Part shown: piece by piece, positions 18,469 to 26,703 of the stretch
How positions within the stretch are numbered: position 1 is the first letter of the stretch
Layout: the number at the start of each line of letters is the position of its first letter
Source of the DNA: Puniceibacterium confluentis
GTDB lineage: Bacteria > Pseudomonadota > Alphaproteobacteria > Rhodobacterales > Rhodobacteraceae
Direction: 5' to 3'
Length of the DNA: 64,000 nt
Assembly: GCF_007923445.1 (NCBI RefSeq)
Contig: NZ_VOJI01000002.1
Span: 186,001 to 250,000, forward strand
Translations under genes and position numbers: made by a program
The notes under the pieces: model-generated
Told to the model about the DNA's origin: nothing
What the model saw: only the letters and a program-made list of their open reading frames with translations
The model's database searches: none

Positions 18469-18995
18469 GCCGCCTTCAGAGCCGGCAAAAAGCGCTGTTC
18501 GTAATCGCTGCCCACCAGCGGGCCTGCGTAGCGGAACAGCACCACACCCTCACCACTGACGATGAAGGTCTCGGGCGGCGCGGTCACCCCCCAGTCGATG
18601 GCTGTGCGCCCCTTGGGATCGAATGCGACACCGGCAAACGGATTGCCGTCGTCGTCAAGATAGCTCAGCGCATCCTTGGCCTGATCCTTGAAATTCACGC
18701 CGATGATCGTCATGCCCTCGGCCTGCATCTGCAACAGCCTGGGGTGTTCGGCACGGCAGGGCGGGCACCAGCTCGCCCAGAAATTCACCAGGGTGACCTC
18801 GCCGCGCGTCAGCATGTCCGCCGTGACACCGGGATAATCGCCCAGCGTGTCCGAGGTGATGCCCGGGGCCGGCTGGCCGATCCGGGTCGAGGGCAGCCCC
18901 TGCGGGTCGTCGCGGAACATCCCGACATAGGCCAGCGCCGCAAAGGCCGCAAAGATCAGCGGCGGCGCGATCATCAGCGGGGAAATTCTAGCCAT
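18456..18995 (-). CDS. ccmG: CcmG/DsbE thiol:disulfide interchange protein
   Basis: The 179-residue periplasmic thioredoxin is anchored by an N-terminal helix (residues 5-26). Its active site is WASWCPPC (C77, C80), and the conserved acidic environment and cis-Pro segment (TAPPETFIV) match DsbE. It reduces the CXXCH cysteines of apocytochrome c before heme attachment. The start at 18995 overlaps the ccmD end by 8 bases. It is the last gene of ccmA-B-C-D-G; ccmE, ccmF and ccmH are not in the window. Confidence 0.95.
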   Translation of the reverse strand: MARISPLMIAPPLIFAAFAALAYVGMFRDDPQGLPSTRIGQPAPGITSDTLGDYPGVTADMLTRGEVTLVNFWASWCPPCRAEHPRLLQMQAEGMTIIGVNFKDQAKDALSYLDDDGNPFAGVAFDPKGRTAIDWGVTAPPETFIVSGEGVVLFRYAGPLVGSDYEQRFLPALKAAQAE

Positions 18996-19146
18996 TGCGC
19001 TTGCTCCGCTTCTCGACCAGGTCCAGCGCCGCCTTGGTCCTGCGAGCCCGCAGGATGCTGACCGCAACAAGCAGGACGATCAGACCCAGCGAGACGGCAT
19101 AGGACGACAGGACCGCGCCCGCGTATTTTCCCAGATCCGGCATCAT
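18988..19146 (-). CDS. ccmD: heme exporter protein CcmD
   Basis: This is a 52-residue protein with one membrane helix (about residues 12-32, SSYAVSLGLIVLLVAVS) followed by a basic cytoplasmic tail (RARRTKAALDLVEKRSKR), the typical size and plan of CcmD. It binds the CcmC-heme-CcmE complex and helps release holo-CcmE. Its ATG overlaps the ccmC stop (ATGA), and it ends inside the start of ccmG. The second Met (19143) is an equally possible start. Confidence 0.93.
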   Translation of the reverse strand: MMPDLGKYAGAVLSSYAVSLGLIVLLVAVSILRARRTKAALDLVEKRSKRNG

Positions 19147-19871
19147 CCCTGCTGCTCCCGTGCGATCAGGGCGCGGGTGCGCCGCGCCCGGATTTCCGTC
19201 TGGGTGCGCAGGAACACCAGCGCGACAAACAGCAGCACAAAGCCCGCGATGCTCAGCAGCAGCGGGTGATAGAACACATCGGCCACATTCTCTTCCTTGT
19301 CGAGGCTCAGCGACGCGCCCTGGTGCAGGCCCTGATTCCAGAAATTCACCGCATAGCGGCTGAGCAGCGCAAACACCGACCCCACCAGACACAGGATCGA
19401 AGTGAGATCCGCCGCCGTGTCGTCATCTTCGATCGCCGACCACAGGGCGATATAGCCCAGGTAGAACAGGAACAGGATCAGGAACGAAGTCAGCCGGGGA
19501 TCCCAGACCCACCAGGTGCCCCACATCGGCTGCCCCCAAAGGGCGCCGGTCGCCAGGGCGATCACCGTCATGACGGCCCCCACCGGGGCCGCGGCCCGGG
19601 CCGCAAGCGCGCTGACATGGTGCCGCCGGATGATCCAGATCATCGAAGCGATCAACATCATGATCCAGGCATTGATCGCCATCAACGCCGCGGGCACGTG
19701 CAGGTAGATGATCTTGACCGTCGATCCCTGCCGGTAATCCTCGGGTGTGAAGAAGAACCCCCAGATCAGCCCCACGGTCAGGCACAGCACTGCCAGTCCC
19801 GAAACCCACGGCAGAACGACATCCGTCGTGCGGATGAACTTGACCGGATTTGCATATTCCCAAAGCGACAT
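19143..19871 (-). CDS. ccmC: heme ABC transporter permease CcmC
   Basis: The 242-residue polytopic protein has six predicted helices and the tryptophan-rich heme-handling motif WGTWWVWDPRLTS characteristic of CcmC/CcmF. It presents heme to the chaperone CcmE in the periplasm. Conserved periplasmic histidines flank the WWD motif (LHVPAALMA before it). It lies 85 bases downstream of ccmB and overlaps ccmD. Confidence 0.97.
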   Translation of the reverse strand: MSLWEYANPVKFIRTTDVVLPWVSGLAVLCLTVGLIWGFFFTPEDYRQGSTVKIIYLHVPAALMAINAWIMMLIASMIWIIRRHHVSALAARAAAPVGAVMTVIALATGALWGQPMWGTWWVWDPRLTSFLILFLFYLGYIALWSAIEDDDTAADLTSILCLVGSVFALLSRYAVNFWNQGLHQGASLSLDKEENVADVFYHPLLLSIAGFVLLFVALVFLRTQTEIRARRTRALIAREQQG

Positions 19872-19956
19872 GTGCCTGACCTATCCCCCCTGTCCGCCGG
19901 TTACAAATCAAACCGCCGTGCGCTCCGTGCCAAGGTGACAGATCCGCACAGCGCCC

Positions 19957-20613
19957 CTAGCGCAGATTGATGCGCAGCACCGCGGCACTGGCAAAAGGCA
20001 ACAACGCCATTGCCCCGAAACTGATTCCGGCCAGCAACATCAGCGGTGTGGCGACGTCGAGCCCGTCCGCCCCGCGCCGCGCCACCTCGGCGCCAAAGAT
20101 CAGCGTCGGCACATAAAGCGGCAAAACCAGCAGCGACAGCAGCAGCCCGCCGCGTTTCAACCCGATGGTCAGTGCCGCGCCGAACGTTCCGATCACCGAC
20201 AGGGCCGGCGTGCCGACGGCCAGTGACACCAGCACCCAGAGATATCCGTCCGGCGCCAGGTTCAGCAGCACACCCAGCAGCGGCGCCGCCAGCACCAGCG
20301 GCAATCCGGTGGTGATCCAGTGCGCCAGCGCCTTGATGCTGACCACTCCCTCGATCGGCAGGGGGGCCGTGGCCAGCAGGTCCAGGGACCCGTCCTCCCA
20401 GTCCAGCGCCAGGATGCGGTCCAGCGACAACAGACAGGCCAGCAGCGCCCCGATCCACAACACCCCCGGCGCAATCCGCGCCAGCAGCGCGGTCTCGGGT
20501 CCAACTCCGAACGGCACGAGCACGGTGACGATCAGAAAGAACGCCAGCCCCAGACCAAAGCCGCCCCCTGCCCGGACGCCAAGCCGCAGATCCCGCGCCA
20601 GAAGCGCCCTCAC
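19957..20613 (-). CDS. ccmB: heme exporter permease CcmB
   Basis: The 218-residue membrane protein has about six helices and the family segments [14 protein letters not shown] and [17 protein letters not shown]. With CcmA and CcmC it forms the ABC complex whose ATP hydrolysis drives release of holo-CcmE. The start codon is GTG at 20613, overlapping the ccmA stop (GTGA), which indicates translational coupling. Confidence 0.95.
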   Translation of the reverse strand: MRALLARDLRLGVRAGGGFGLGLAFFLIVTVLVPFGVGPETALLARIAPGVLWIGALLACLLSLDRILALDWEDGSLDLLATAPLPIEGVVSIKALAHWITTGLPLVLAAPLLGVLLNLAPDGYLWVLVSLAVGTPALSVIGTFGAALTIGLKRGGLLLSLLVLPLYVPTLIFGAEVARRGADGLDVATPLMLLAGISFGAMALLPFASAAVLRINLR

Positions 20614-21224
20614 AGAAACGCCTCATCGGCCTGCGCGGCCCTGGGCGCGGCCCGAAAGGCACTCAGGTCCAGAACCGCTGCCTCCTCCAGCCCCAGATCT
20701 ATATGCGTCGCCATCAACGCCGAACCGCCAGCCGCCAGATGCGCCCGTACCGCCGCAGCGAACAGCCCGACCGACGCCGCATCCAGCGACACCGTCGGTT
20801 CGTCCAGCACCCAGACGGGACGCCCGGTGACCATCAGCCGCGCCAGCCCCAACCGCCGCTTCTGTCCTGCAGACAGACTGCCCGCCAGACGGGCGGCAAG
20901 ATCGCGCAGATCAAAGGCAGCAAGCGCCGCGTCGATGTCCTCCCGACCAAAGACCGCCGCCCAGAAGCTCAGGTTTTCCGCCACCGTCAGCATGGATTTC
21001 AACCCGTCGGAATGCCCGGCATAGGCCATACGGTCATCGGCGCCGGAAATGGACCCGGCCTGCGGCGGCTGCAATCCGGCGACGGTGCGCAGCAGAGTGG
21101 TCTTGCCGACGCCGTTGGGCCCGCGCAGGATCAGCGCCGCGCCCGGCGCCAGCACAAAGCTCACGCCCTCCAGCACCGCCCGTCCGCCGCGCGAAATTTC
21201 CAGATCCGTGACCGTCACCATCAT
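20610..21224 (-). CDS. ccmA: heme ABC exporter ATP-binding protein CcmA
   Basis: The 204-residue ABC ATPase has Walker [10 protein letters not shown] (residues about 33-41), signature [14 protein letters not shown] and Walker [13 protein letters not shown]. It powers the CcmABCD complex of cytochrome c maturation. ATG at 21224 was chosen; the frame is open further upstream but without similarity. It is the first ccm gene, 172 bases downstream of the Mth938-like gene, so it may have its own promoter. Confidence 0.96.
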   Translation of the reverse strand: MMVTVTDLEISRGGRAVLEGVSFVLAPGAALILRGPNGVGKTTLLRTVAGLQPPQAGSISGADDRMAYAGHSDGLKSMLTVAENLSFWAAVFGREDIDAALAAFDLRDLAARLAGSLSAGQKRRLGLARLMVTGRPVWVLDEPTVSLDAASVGLFAAAVRAHLAAGGSALMATHIDLGLEEAAVLDLSAFRAAPRAAQADEAFL

Positions 21225-21396
21225 GGCACATGACCTAACCCACCCCAGCGACGGACAAAAGCGGCAAAACACGCGACAACCACCGACCCTCGTCCCCGGC
21301 ATCTCCGGGGTGCAGACATGCCAAGGGTGCGGGGGCTGGCCCTCACTCAGGCTTCCGCCACCGGCGCAGCGTGCAATGCAGCCGCGCCCCGCCCGA

Positions 21397-21750
21397 TCAG
21401 ACCGGCAGCACGGCCAGCGCCACGCGGCGGCCCTCGGACAACAGCACGTTGTAGGTGCGGCAGGCGGACGGCGAGTTCATCACCTCGACCCCGAGCCCCG
21501 CCGCCTCGAGCCGGTCGCGCAGCGTCCGCGGAAGATGGGCGATTTCGCTGCCGGTTCCGACGAAGATCACATCGACGTCCGCACTCAGACGCTCCAGCGT
21601 GGCCAGATCCTCCAGCCCGCCCCAGGGCTCGACTCCCCGCAGCGACACACAGACCGGGCCGCGCACCGGCTTGCCGTCGATCCGGAAGAATCCCGGGCCA
21701 TATCCCTCGATCGGAAGCGCGTCCGTGTAGATGACTTCATTCATACGCAT
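21397..21750 (-). CDS. Mth938-like domain protein (DUF498/NDUFAF3 family)
   Basis: This 117-residue protein has the Mth938 fold signature: [56 protein letters not shown]. Eukaryotic NDUFAF3 relatives assist complex I assembly; the bacterial role is unknown. The linkage to secD-secF in alphaproteobacteria fits a link with membrane insertion. It follows the TSUP gene by 12 bases. Confidence 0.9.
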   Translation of the reverse strand: MRMNEVIYTDALPIEGYGPGFFRIDGKPVRGPVCVSLRGVEPWGGLEDLATLERLSADVDVIFVGTGSEIAHLPRTLRDRLEAAGLGVEVMNSPSACRTYNVLLSEGRRVALAVLPV

Positions 21751-21762
21751 GGCGTCAAACCC

Positions 21763-22515
21763 CTAGTCCCACACCGGCAACCCGAGAATGATTGCCACAA
21801 GAATAATGAAATAGGCCACGCTTCTGTAAAATCTTTCAAGTCCGGGCCGGAACAAAACCGCCCCCAAACGTGCACCCGCGCCATAAGGTAGCAGCAGAAT
21901 CAGGCCCAAAACAACCGCAGGCAGTGTCAGCAGACCCTGCATCGCCATTAGCGGCACCAACAACAGGCTGGTCAAGGTCAGGAACACCAGCGCCGTCGCC
22001 CGTGACGTGGCCACGGAATCACGCCCTGCCAGTTGGAACAGCACCATCACCGGCCCCAGCAGCCCTGTCGCCCCGCCCACGAACCCGGTGGCAAAGCCGA
22101 TGGCCGAGCGGGCCGCGACGGTCGGGGAGGTCGCATAGCGCCACCCGGCACACAGTGCCAGCAATGTCGACGCGGTCACCGCGATCACCGTCCAGCGCAA
22201 CACGATCAGGTCACTCACCCGCAGCACCCATAGCCCGAGCGAGGCTGACAGCGTGGCACAGACGATCATCACCGCGACGCCGCGCCGGTCGACCTGTCCC
22301 CAGGCCCGCGGCAACACGGTGACCAGCGACGATACCGCTGAAATGGCAAAGGCTGCCACCGCGACCTCGAAGGGCACCAGCGTCGAGGCCACCGGCATGA
22401 AGATAAGCGCCGCCCCGAAGCCGGCAAAGCCATAGACGGCACCGGCGACAAAGACGGTTGTGACCAGTGCCCAGAGTCCCGGCAAAGCCAGGGTCTGGGC
22501 CAGCAGGTCAGGCAT
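21763..22515 (-). CDS. TSUP-family transporter (TauE/SafE-like)
   Basis: The 250-residue membrane protein has about eight helices and the TauE/SafE features FVAGAVYGFAGFGAALI and GFATGFVGGATGLLGP. The family exports or imports small sulfur-containing or organic anions (sulfite, sulfoacetate, taurine-derived). The substrate is unknown. Its start overlaps the secF stop by 8 bases, so it is translated from the sec transcript. Confidence 0.88.
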   Translation of the reverse strand: MPDLLAQTLALPGLWALVTTVFVAGAVYGFAGFGAALIFMPVASTLVPFEVAVAAFAISAVSSLVTVLPRAWGQVDRRGVAVMIVCATLSASLGLWVLRVSDLIVLRWTVIAVTASTLLALCAGWRYATSPTVAARSAIGFATGFVGGATGLLGPVMVLFQLAGRDSVATSRATALVFLTLTSLLLVPLMAMQGLLTLPAVVLGLILLLPYGAGARLGAVLFRPGLERFYRSVAYFIILVAIILGLPVWD

Positions 22516-23476
22516 CAATATTGGCGTATTGGTTGCCGGAATTGGCGTCAGGACGGGTCCAGTCCCGCTTGACCCCAAAGCGCAGCAGCAGCGCCGAGGC
22601 GATGAAGATCGACGAATAGGTGCCGACAAAGATGCCCCACATCATCGCAAAGACAAAGCCCCGGATCACGTCGCCGCCCAGCACGAACATGGCGATCAGC
22701 GCCAGCATCGTGGTGAGCGAGGTCATGATGGTCCGGCTCAGGGTCTCGTTGATCGAGATGTTGAGAATCTCTTTCAGCTCCATCTTCTTGTATTTGATCA
22801 GGTTTTCGCGCACGCGGTCGAACACGACAACGGTGTCGTTCAGCGAATAGCCGACGATAGTCAGCAGCGCCGCGATGATCGCGAGATCGAACTTGATCTG
22901 CACCTCGGAAAACACGCCGATTGTCAGAATCACGTCGTGCACCAGCGCCAGAACCGCACCGACGGCAAACTGCCATTCGAAGCGCAGCCAGATATAGATC
23001 AGCACCGCCCCGATCGCGAGCAGCACCGCGATCACCGCCGTCTGGATCAGCTCACCCGACACTTTGGGACCGACGGATTCGACCGAGGCAAAGCTGATGT
23101 CAGGCGCAACCGTGGCCAGAGCCTGGCGCACCTGTTCGGTGACATCGGCCGAGATCGATTCTTCGGCGTTCTGCGCCTCGATCCGCACCATCGACACGTT
23201 GTGATCCGCCTCAAAGCTTGGATCGAACACTTCGGAGATGCTGATGTCGCCCAGGTCCATCGGCTGCAGGGCAGCGCGGTAGGCGCCCACATCCACGGGC
23301 TGCGCGCTGACCGTGCGGATCGTCGTGCCGCCGCGGAAGTCGATGCCGTAGTTCAGCCCCTGCAGAAAGAACGAGGCCAGGGCGACCACCATCATCACAG
23401 CCGAAATCCCAAGCCAGAGCTTGGAGCGGCCAAAGAAGTCCCAGTTCGTATTGTCGGGCACCAGTCGCATGCGCAT
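22508..23476 (-). CDS. secF: protein translocase subunit SecF
   Basis: The 322-residue subunit has six membrane helices and the conserved GIDFRGGTTI segment after helix 1, with a periplasmic P1-type domain. SecDF uses proton motive force to pull exported chains out of SecYEG. Start at MRMRLVPDNTNWDFF (23476); 13 bases separate it from the secD stop. SecF is a separate polypeptide, not fused to SecD. Confidence 0.97.
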   Translation of the reverse strand: MRMRLVPDNTNWDFFGRSKLWLGISAVMMVVALASFFLQGLNYGIDFRGGTTIRTVSAQPVDVGAYRAALQPMDLGDISISEVFDPSFEADHNVSMVRIEAQNAEESISADVTEQVRQALATVAPDISFASVESVGPKVSGELIQTAVIAVLLAIGAVLIYIWLRFEWQFAVGAVLALVHDVILTIGVFSEVQIKFDLAIIAALLTIVGYSLNDTVVVFDRVRENLIKYKKMELKEILNISINETLSRTIMTSLTTMLALIAMFVLGGDVIRGFVFAMMWGIFVGTYSSIFIASALLLRFGVKRDWTRPDANSGNQYANIDA

Positions 23477-23489
23477 CAGGAGAGACCTT

Positions 23490-25151
23490 TCAGACTTCGA
23501 TGGTTGCGGGGCGCGTGCGGCGGAACCACATCGCAATCAGCAGCCGGGTGACAAAGATGGCGGTAAAGACCGAGGTGATGATCCCCAGTCCCAGGGTGAG
23601 AGCAAAGCCGCGCACCGGACCCGACCCCATCGCGAACAGGATGATCGCGGTGATGATCGTGGTGAGGTTGGCATCGACGATCGCGCTCTGTGCCTTTTCG
23701 TACCCCAGTTCGATTGCCCGTGCCGGCCCGCGCGCGGTGCGCAGCTCTTCGCGGATCCTCTCGAAGATCAGCACGTTGGCATCCACGGCCATGCCGACCG
23801 TCAGGACGATCCCGGCGATGCCCGGCAGCGTCAGCGTGGCACCGATCATGCTGAGCAGGCCGAACAGCAACGCAATGTTGATCACCAGCGCGATGTTGGC
23901 GAACAGACCGAACAGCCCGTAGGTCAGGAACATGAACAGCAGCACGGCGCCAAACGCCACCACGGTCGCGACCCGGCCCGCGTCGATGCTGTCCTGCCCC
24001 AGTTCCGGGCCGATGGTGCGCTCTTCAAGGAAGTCCAGACCGGCAGGCAGGGCACCCGCCCGCAGCAGCACCGCCAGATTTGTCGATTCCTCGACCGAGA
24101 AATTGCCGGTGATGATGCCCGAGCCGCCGGGAATATGGCTCTGGATCACCGGGGCGGAAATCACCTCGCCATCGAGCACGATGGCAAAGGGAGAGCCGAT
24201 GTTGTTCGCGGTATAATCGCCGAACTTGCGCGCGCCCGAAGGGTTGAAGCGGAAATTCACCGCCGGGCGACCGTTCTGGTCAAAGGCGGGCTGAGCGTCG
24301 ACCAGTTCCTCACCGGTGACGACCGGTGCCTGCTCAAGCGTATAATACAGCCCCTCCTCGTCCGATGCGGGCAGGATTTCGTTGCCGACACCGGCGACGG
24401 CCTGCGCATCCGAACCACGGCCCACCACCGGCTGAAAGGTCAGTTGCGCCGTGGTGCCGATGATCGCCTTGAGCTCGGCGGTCGAGCCGATGCCCGGCAC
24501 CTGGATCAGGATCCGGCTGGTGCCCTGACGCTGAATCGTCGGCTCTCGGGTGCCGACGGCGTCGATACGGCGGCGAATGATTTCAAGGCTCTGGCGCACG
24601 GTACGTTCGTCCGTCGCCTGGCGTTCCGCCTCGGACAGGGTGATGACGATGTCACTCTCCACGCCGTTGACCTCGAGGTCGGTCGACCCCGCGCCGGTCA
24701 GCGACACCACCGGTTGCGCCAGGCCCCGCACAACCTCCAGCGCGCGGGCCATGCCTTCGGGCCGCGAGATTCTGACCCGCAGCTCCATCGCTTCCGAGGG
24801 TTGCAGGCGCACGGTTCCGACAGCGTCCCGCTCGGGGCGCAGGGCGTCCCGCACCTCGGGCCAGAGCGCTTCCAGCCGCGCGGCGTAGACATCGGCCACC
24901 TTGACCTCGGCCAGAAGATGCGCGCCACCGCGCAGGTCCAGCCCGAGGTTCACAAGGCCCGAAGGCAGGAATGACGGCCACTGCGCCTCCTGCGCCGCAA
25001 GCTCGGCGGTCGTCCCCTGGGTCTCGATGGTTTTTACCGCATCATTGTGCATCTCGACACGGGTATAGAAAGCGTTCGGCAGGGCGAAGAACACGCCCAG
25101 GGCAACGAGCCCCCAGATGACGACACGTTTCCATAGATCAATCTGCAACAT
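23490..25151 (-). CDS. secD: protein translocase subunit SecD
   Basis: The 553-residue subunit has an N-terminal helix (10-26), the LGLDLRGGAHL motif, the large periplasmic P1 domain, and five C-terminal helices with GIAGIVLTVGMAVDANVLIFERIREE, in which the intramembrane Asp of the DANVL segment is the proton-path residue. It works with SecF and YajC on SecYEG. Length is usual for alphaproteobacteria. Confidence 0.97.
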   Translation of the reverse strand: MLQIDLWKRVVIWGLVALGVFFALPNAFYTRVEMHNDAVKTIETQGTTAELAAQEAQWPSFLPSGLVNLGLDLRGGAHLLAEVKVADVYAARLEALWPEVRDALRPERDAVGTVRLQPSEAMELRVRISRPEGMARALEVVRGLAQPVVSLTGAGSTDLEVNGVESDIVITLSEAERQATDERTVRQSLEIIRRRIDAVGTREPTIQRQGTSRILIQVPGIGSTAELKAIIGTTAQLTFQPVVGRGSDAQAVAGVGNEILPASDEEGLYYTLEQAPVVTGEELVDAQPAFDQNGRPAVNFRFNPSGARKFGDYTANNIGSPFAIVLDGEVISAPVIQSHIPGGSGIITGNFSVEESTNLAVLLRAGALPAGLDFLEERTIGPELGQDSIDAGRVATVVAFGAVLLFMFLTYGLFGLFANIALVINIALLFGLLSMIGATLTLPGIAGIVLTVGMAVDANVLIFERIREELRTARGPARAIELGYEKAQSAIVDANLTTIITAIILFAMGSGPVRGFALTLGLGIITSVFTAIFVTRLLIAMWFRRTRPATIEV

Positions 25152-25206
25152 GGCATGGGCCTATTTGAGGTCGGTAAAAAGGGGGTCGTTCTGTCGGCGG
25201 ACCGGA

Positions 25207-25497
25207 TCAGGTGTTCGCGGCCGGCTCGGTCTTGGACAGCACCTGCGCGATGGTGGACTGCACCACACGCACCTTGACGCCTTCGGCCAATTCGACCTCT
25301 AGCTCGTTGTTTTCCTTGACCTTGACAACCTTACCGATCAGCCCGCCCTGGGTCACGACCTGATCGCCGCGCCGCAGTGCCGCGACCATCTTCTGGTGAT
25401 CCTTGAGCTTTTTCTGCTGCGGACGGATCAGCAGGAAGTACATGATCGCAAAAATCAGGATCAGCGGGACGAACTGCGCGATGGCACTGGTATCCAT
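25207..25497 (-). CDS. yajC: preprotein translocase accessory subunit YajC
   Basis: The 96-residue protein has one N-terminal helix (residues 6-24), the marker FLLIRPQQKKLKDHQKM and a small cytosolic domain (GDQVVTQGGLIGKVVKV). It binds SecDF. A good ribosome site (AAGGAG, five bases before ATG on the minus strand) is present. It is the first gene of the yajC-secD-secF-TSUP-Mth938 run. Confidence 0.97.
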   Translation of the reverse strand: MDTSAIAQFVPLILIFAIMYFLLIRPQQKKLKDHQKMVAALRRGDQVVTQGGLIGKVVKVKENNELEVELAEGVKVRVVQSTIAQVLSKTEPAANT

Positions 25498-25706
25498 GGG
25501 GGCTCCTTTGGCATGAGGCGGGGCACCCCCGCTCGAATTGCGCGGAACCTATGTGCTGCGGCGCGGCTTTGCAAGGCGGGTTCGGAACTCCCTGATCAGG
25601 TCACAATGGTGGCGCGCACAGGTCAGAGCGGCGGAACATCCGGGCAGGTGCGCCAAATGACCGGGGCACGCCGCGTGCGCCCGGTCAAAGACAAAGGTCG
25701 GCGCGA

Positions 25707-26582
25707 TCAGGCTTCGAGTGCCCGCAGGCGCCGGATCAGGCTGGAGGTGTCCCAGCGGCCTCCGCCGAGTTTCTGGACATCCTTGTAGAACTGGTCCACC
25801 AGCGCCGTCACCGGCAGCGAGGCCCCGATGTCGTCAGCGGCCTGAAGACAGATGCCCAGATCCTTGCGCATCCAGTCGACGGCAAAGCCGTGTTCGAACT
25901 TGTCATCCAGCATGGTTTCATACCGGTTGGACATCTGCCACGAACCGGCGGCCCCCTGGCTGATCACCTCGACCACCGACCGTCCGTCCAGCCCGGCCTT
26001 TTCGGCAAAGTGCAGCGCTTCGGACAGGCCCTGCACCAGACCGGCGATGGCGATCTGGTTGCACATCTTGGTCATCTGGCCGGCACCGCTGTCGCCGATG
26101 CGGCGGCAGGTCCGGGCATAGGCGTCGATCACCGGCACCGCTGTCTCGAAGGCCGCGCCGTCACCGCCGCACATCACCGACAGGACGCCGTTTTCGGCCC
26201 CCGCCTGCCCGCCCGACACCGGCGCGTCGATGAACGAGACACCGGCACCGGCTGCCGTGGCATAAAGCTCGGCAGTCACATTGGCGGAAACCGTGGTGTG
26301 ATCGACGAACACCGCGCCCTTGCCCATGCCGGCAAAGGCTCCGTCCTGCCCCAGACAGACCGAACGCAAATCCGCGTCGTTGCCGACACAGGCCATGACG
26401 AATTCCGCGCCCTGCGCGGCCTCGCGCGGGGTTGTCGCCATCGCGCCGCCGAATTCCTTTGCCCAGGCCTTGGCCTTGGCCGTGGTGCGGTTGTAGACGG
26501 TGACATCGTGCCCGGCCTTTGCCAGGTGCCCGGCCATCGGATAGCCCATCACGCCCAGACCCAGAAATGCGACTTTTGCCAT
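25707..26582 (-). CDS. NAD(P)-dependent beta-hydroxyacid dehydrogenase (3-hydroxyisobutyrate dehydrogenase family)
   Basis: The 291-residue enzyme has the N-terminal dinucleotide motif FLGLGVMGYPMAGHL (residues 7-20), the substrate-binding DAPVSGGQAGAENG and the catalytic lysine segment GAGQMTKMCNQ. The family oxidises 3-hydroxyisobutyrate, tartronate semialdehyde or related beta-hydroxyacids; residues seen here do not settle which. The start at 26582 has a GGGAG site upstream. It is divergent from the acylase gene across 121 bases. Confidence 0.9.
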   Translation of the reverse strand: MAKVAFLGLGVMGYPMAGHLAKAGHDVTVYNRTTAKAKAWAKEFGGAMATTPREAAQGAEFVMACVGNDADLRSVCLGQDGAFAGMGKGAVFVDHTTVSANVTAELYATAAGAGVSFIDAPVSGGQAGAENGVLSVMCGGDGAAFETAVPVIDAYARTCRRIGDSGAGQMTKMCNQIAIAGLVQGLSEALHFAEKAGLDGRSVVEVISQGAAGSWQMSNRYETMLDDKFEHGFAVDWMRKDLGICLQAADDIGASLPVTALVDQFYKDVQKLGGGRWDTSSLIRRLRALEA

Positions 26583-26703
26583 GCTCGGCTCCCTCTGTTT
26601 CGCTGTCCCCTCAAGTCCTGACCGCAGGGGCGGCTCTTGGCAAGGGGCGGCTGTCGGGGTAACCCGGACCCCACGCGACCTGGCGCGGAAGACGGAGACG
26701 GAC

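Noticed and set aside
23421-24974. A 517-codon plus-strand frame opposite secD
   Set aside because: It is antisense to clear SecD motifs and has no recognisable domain.
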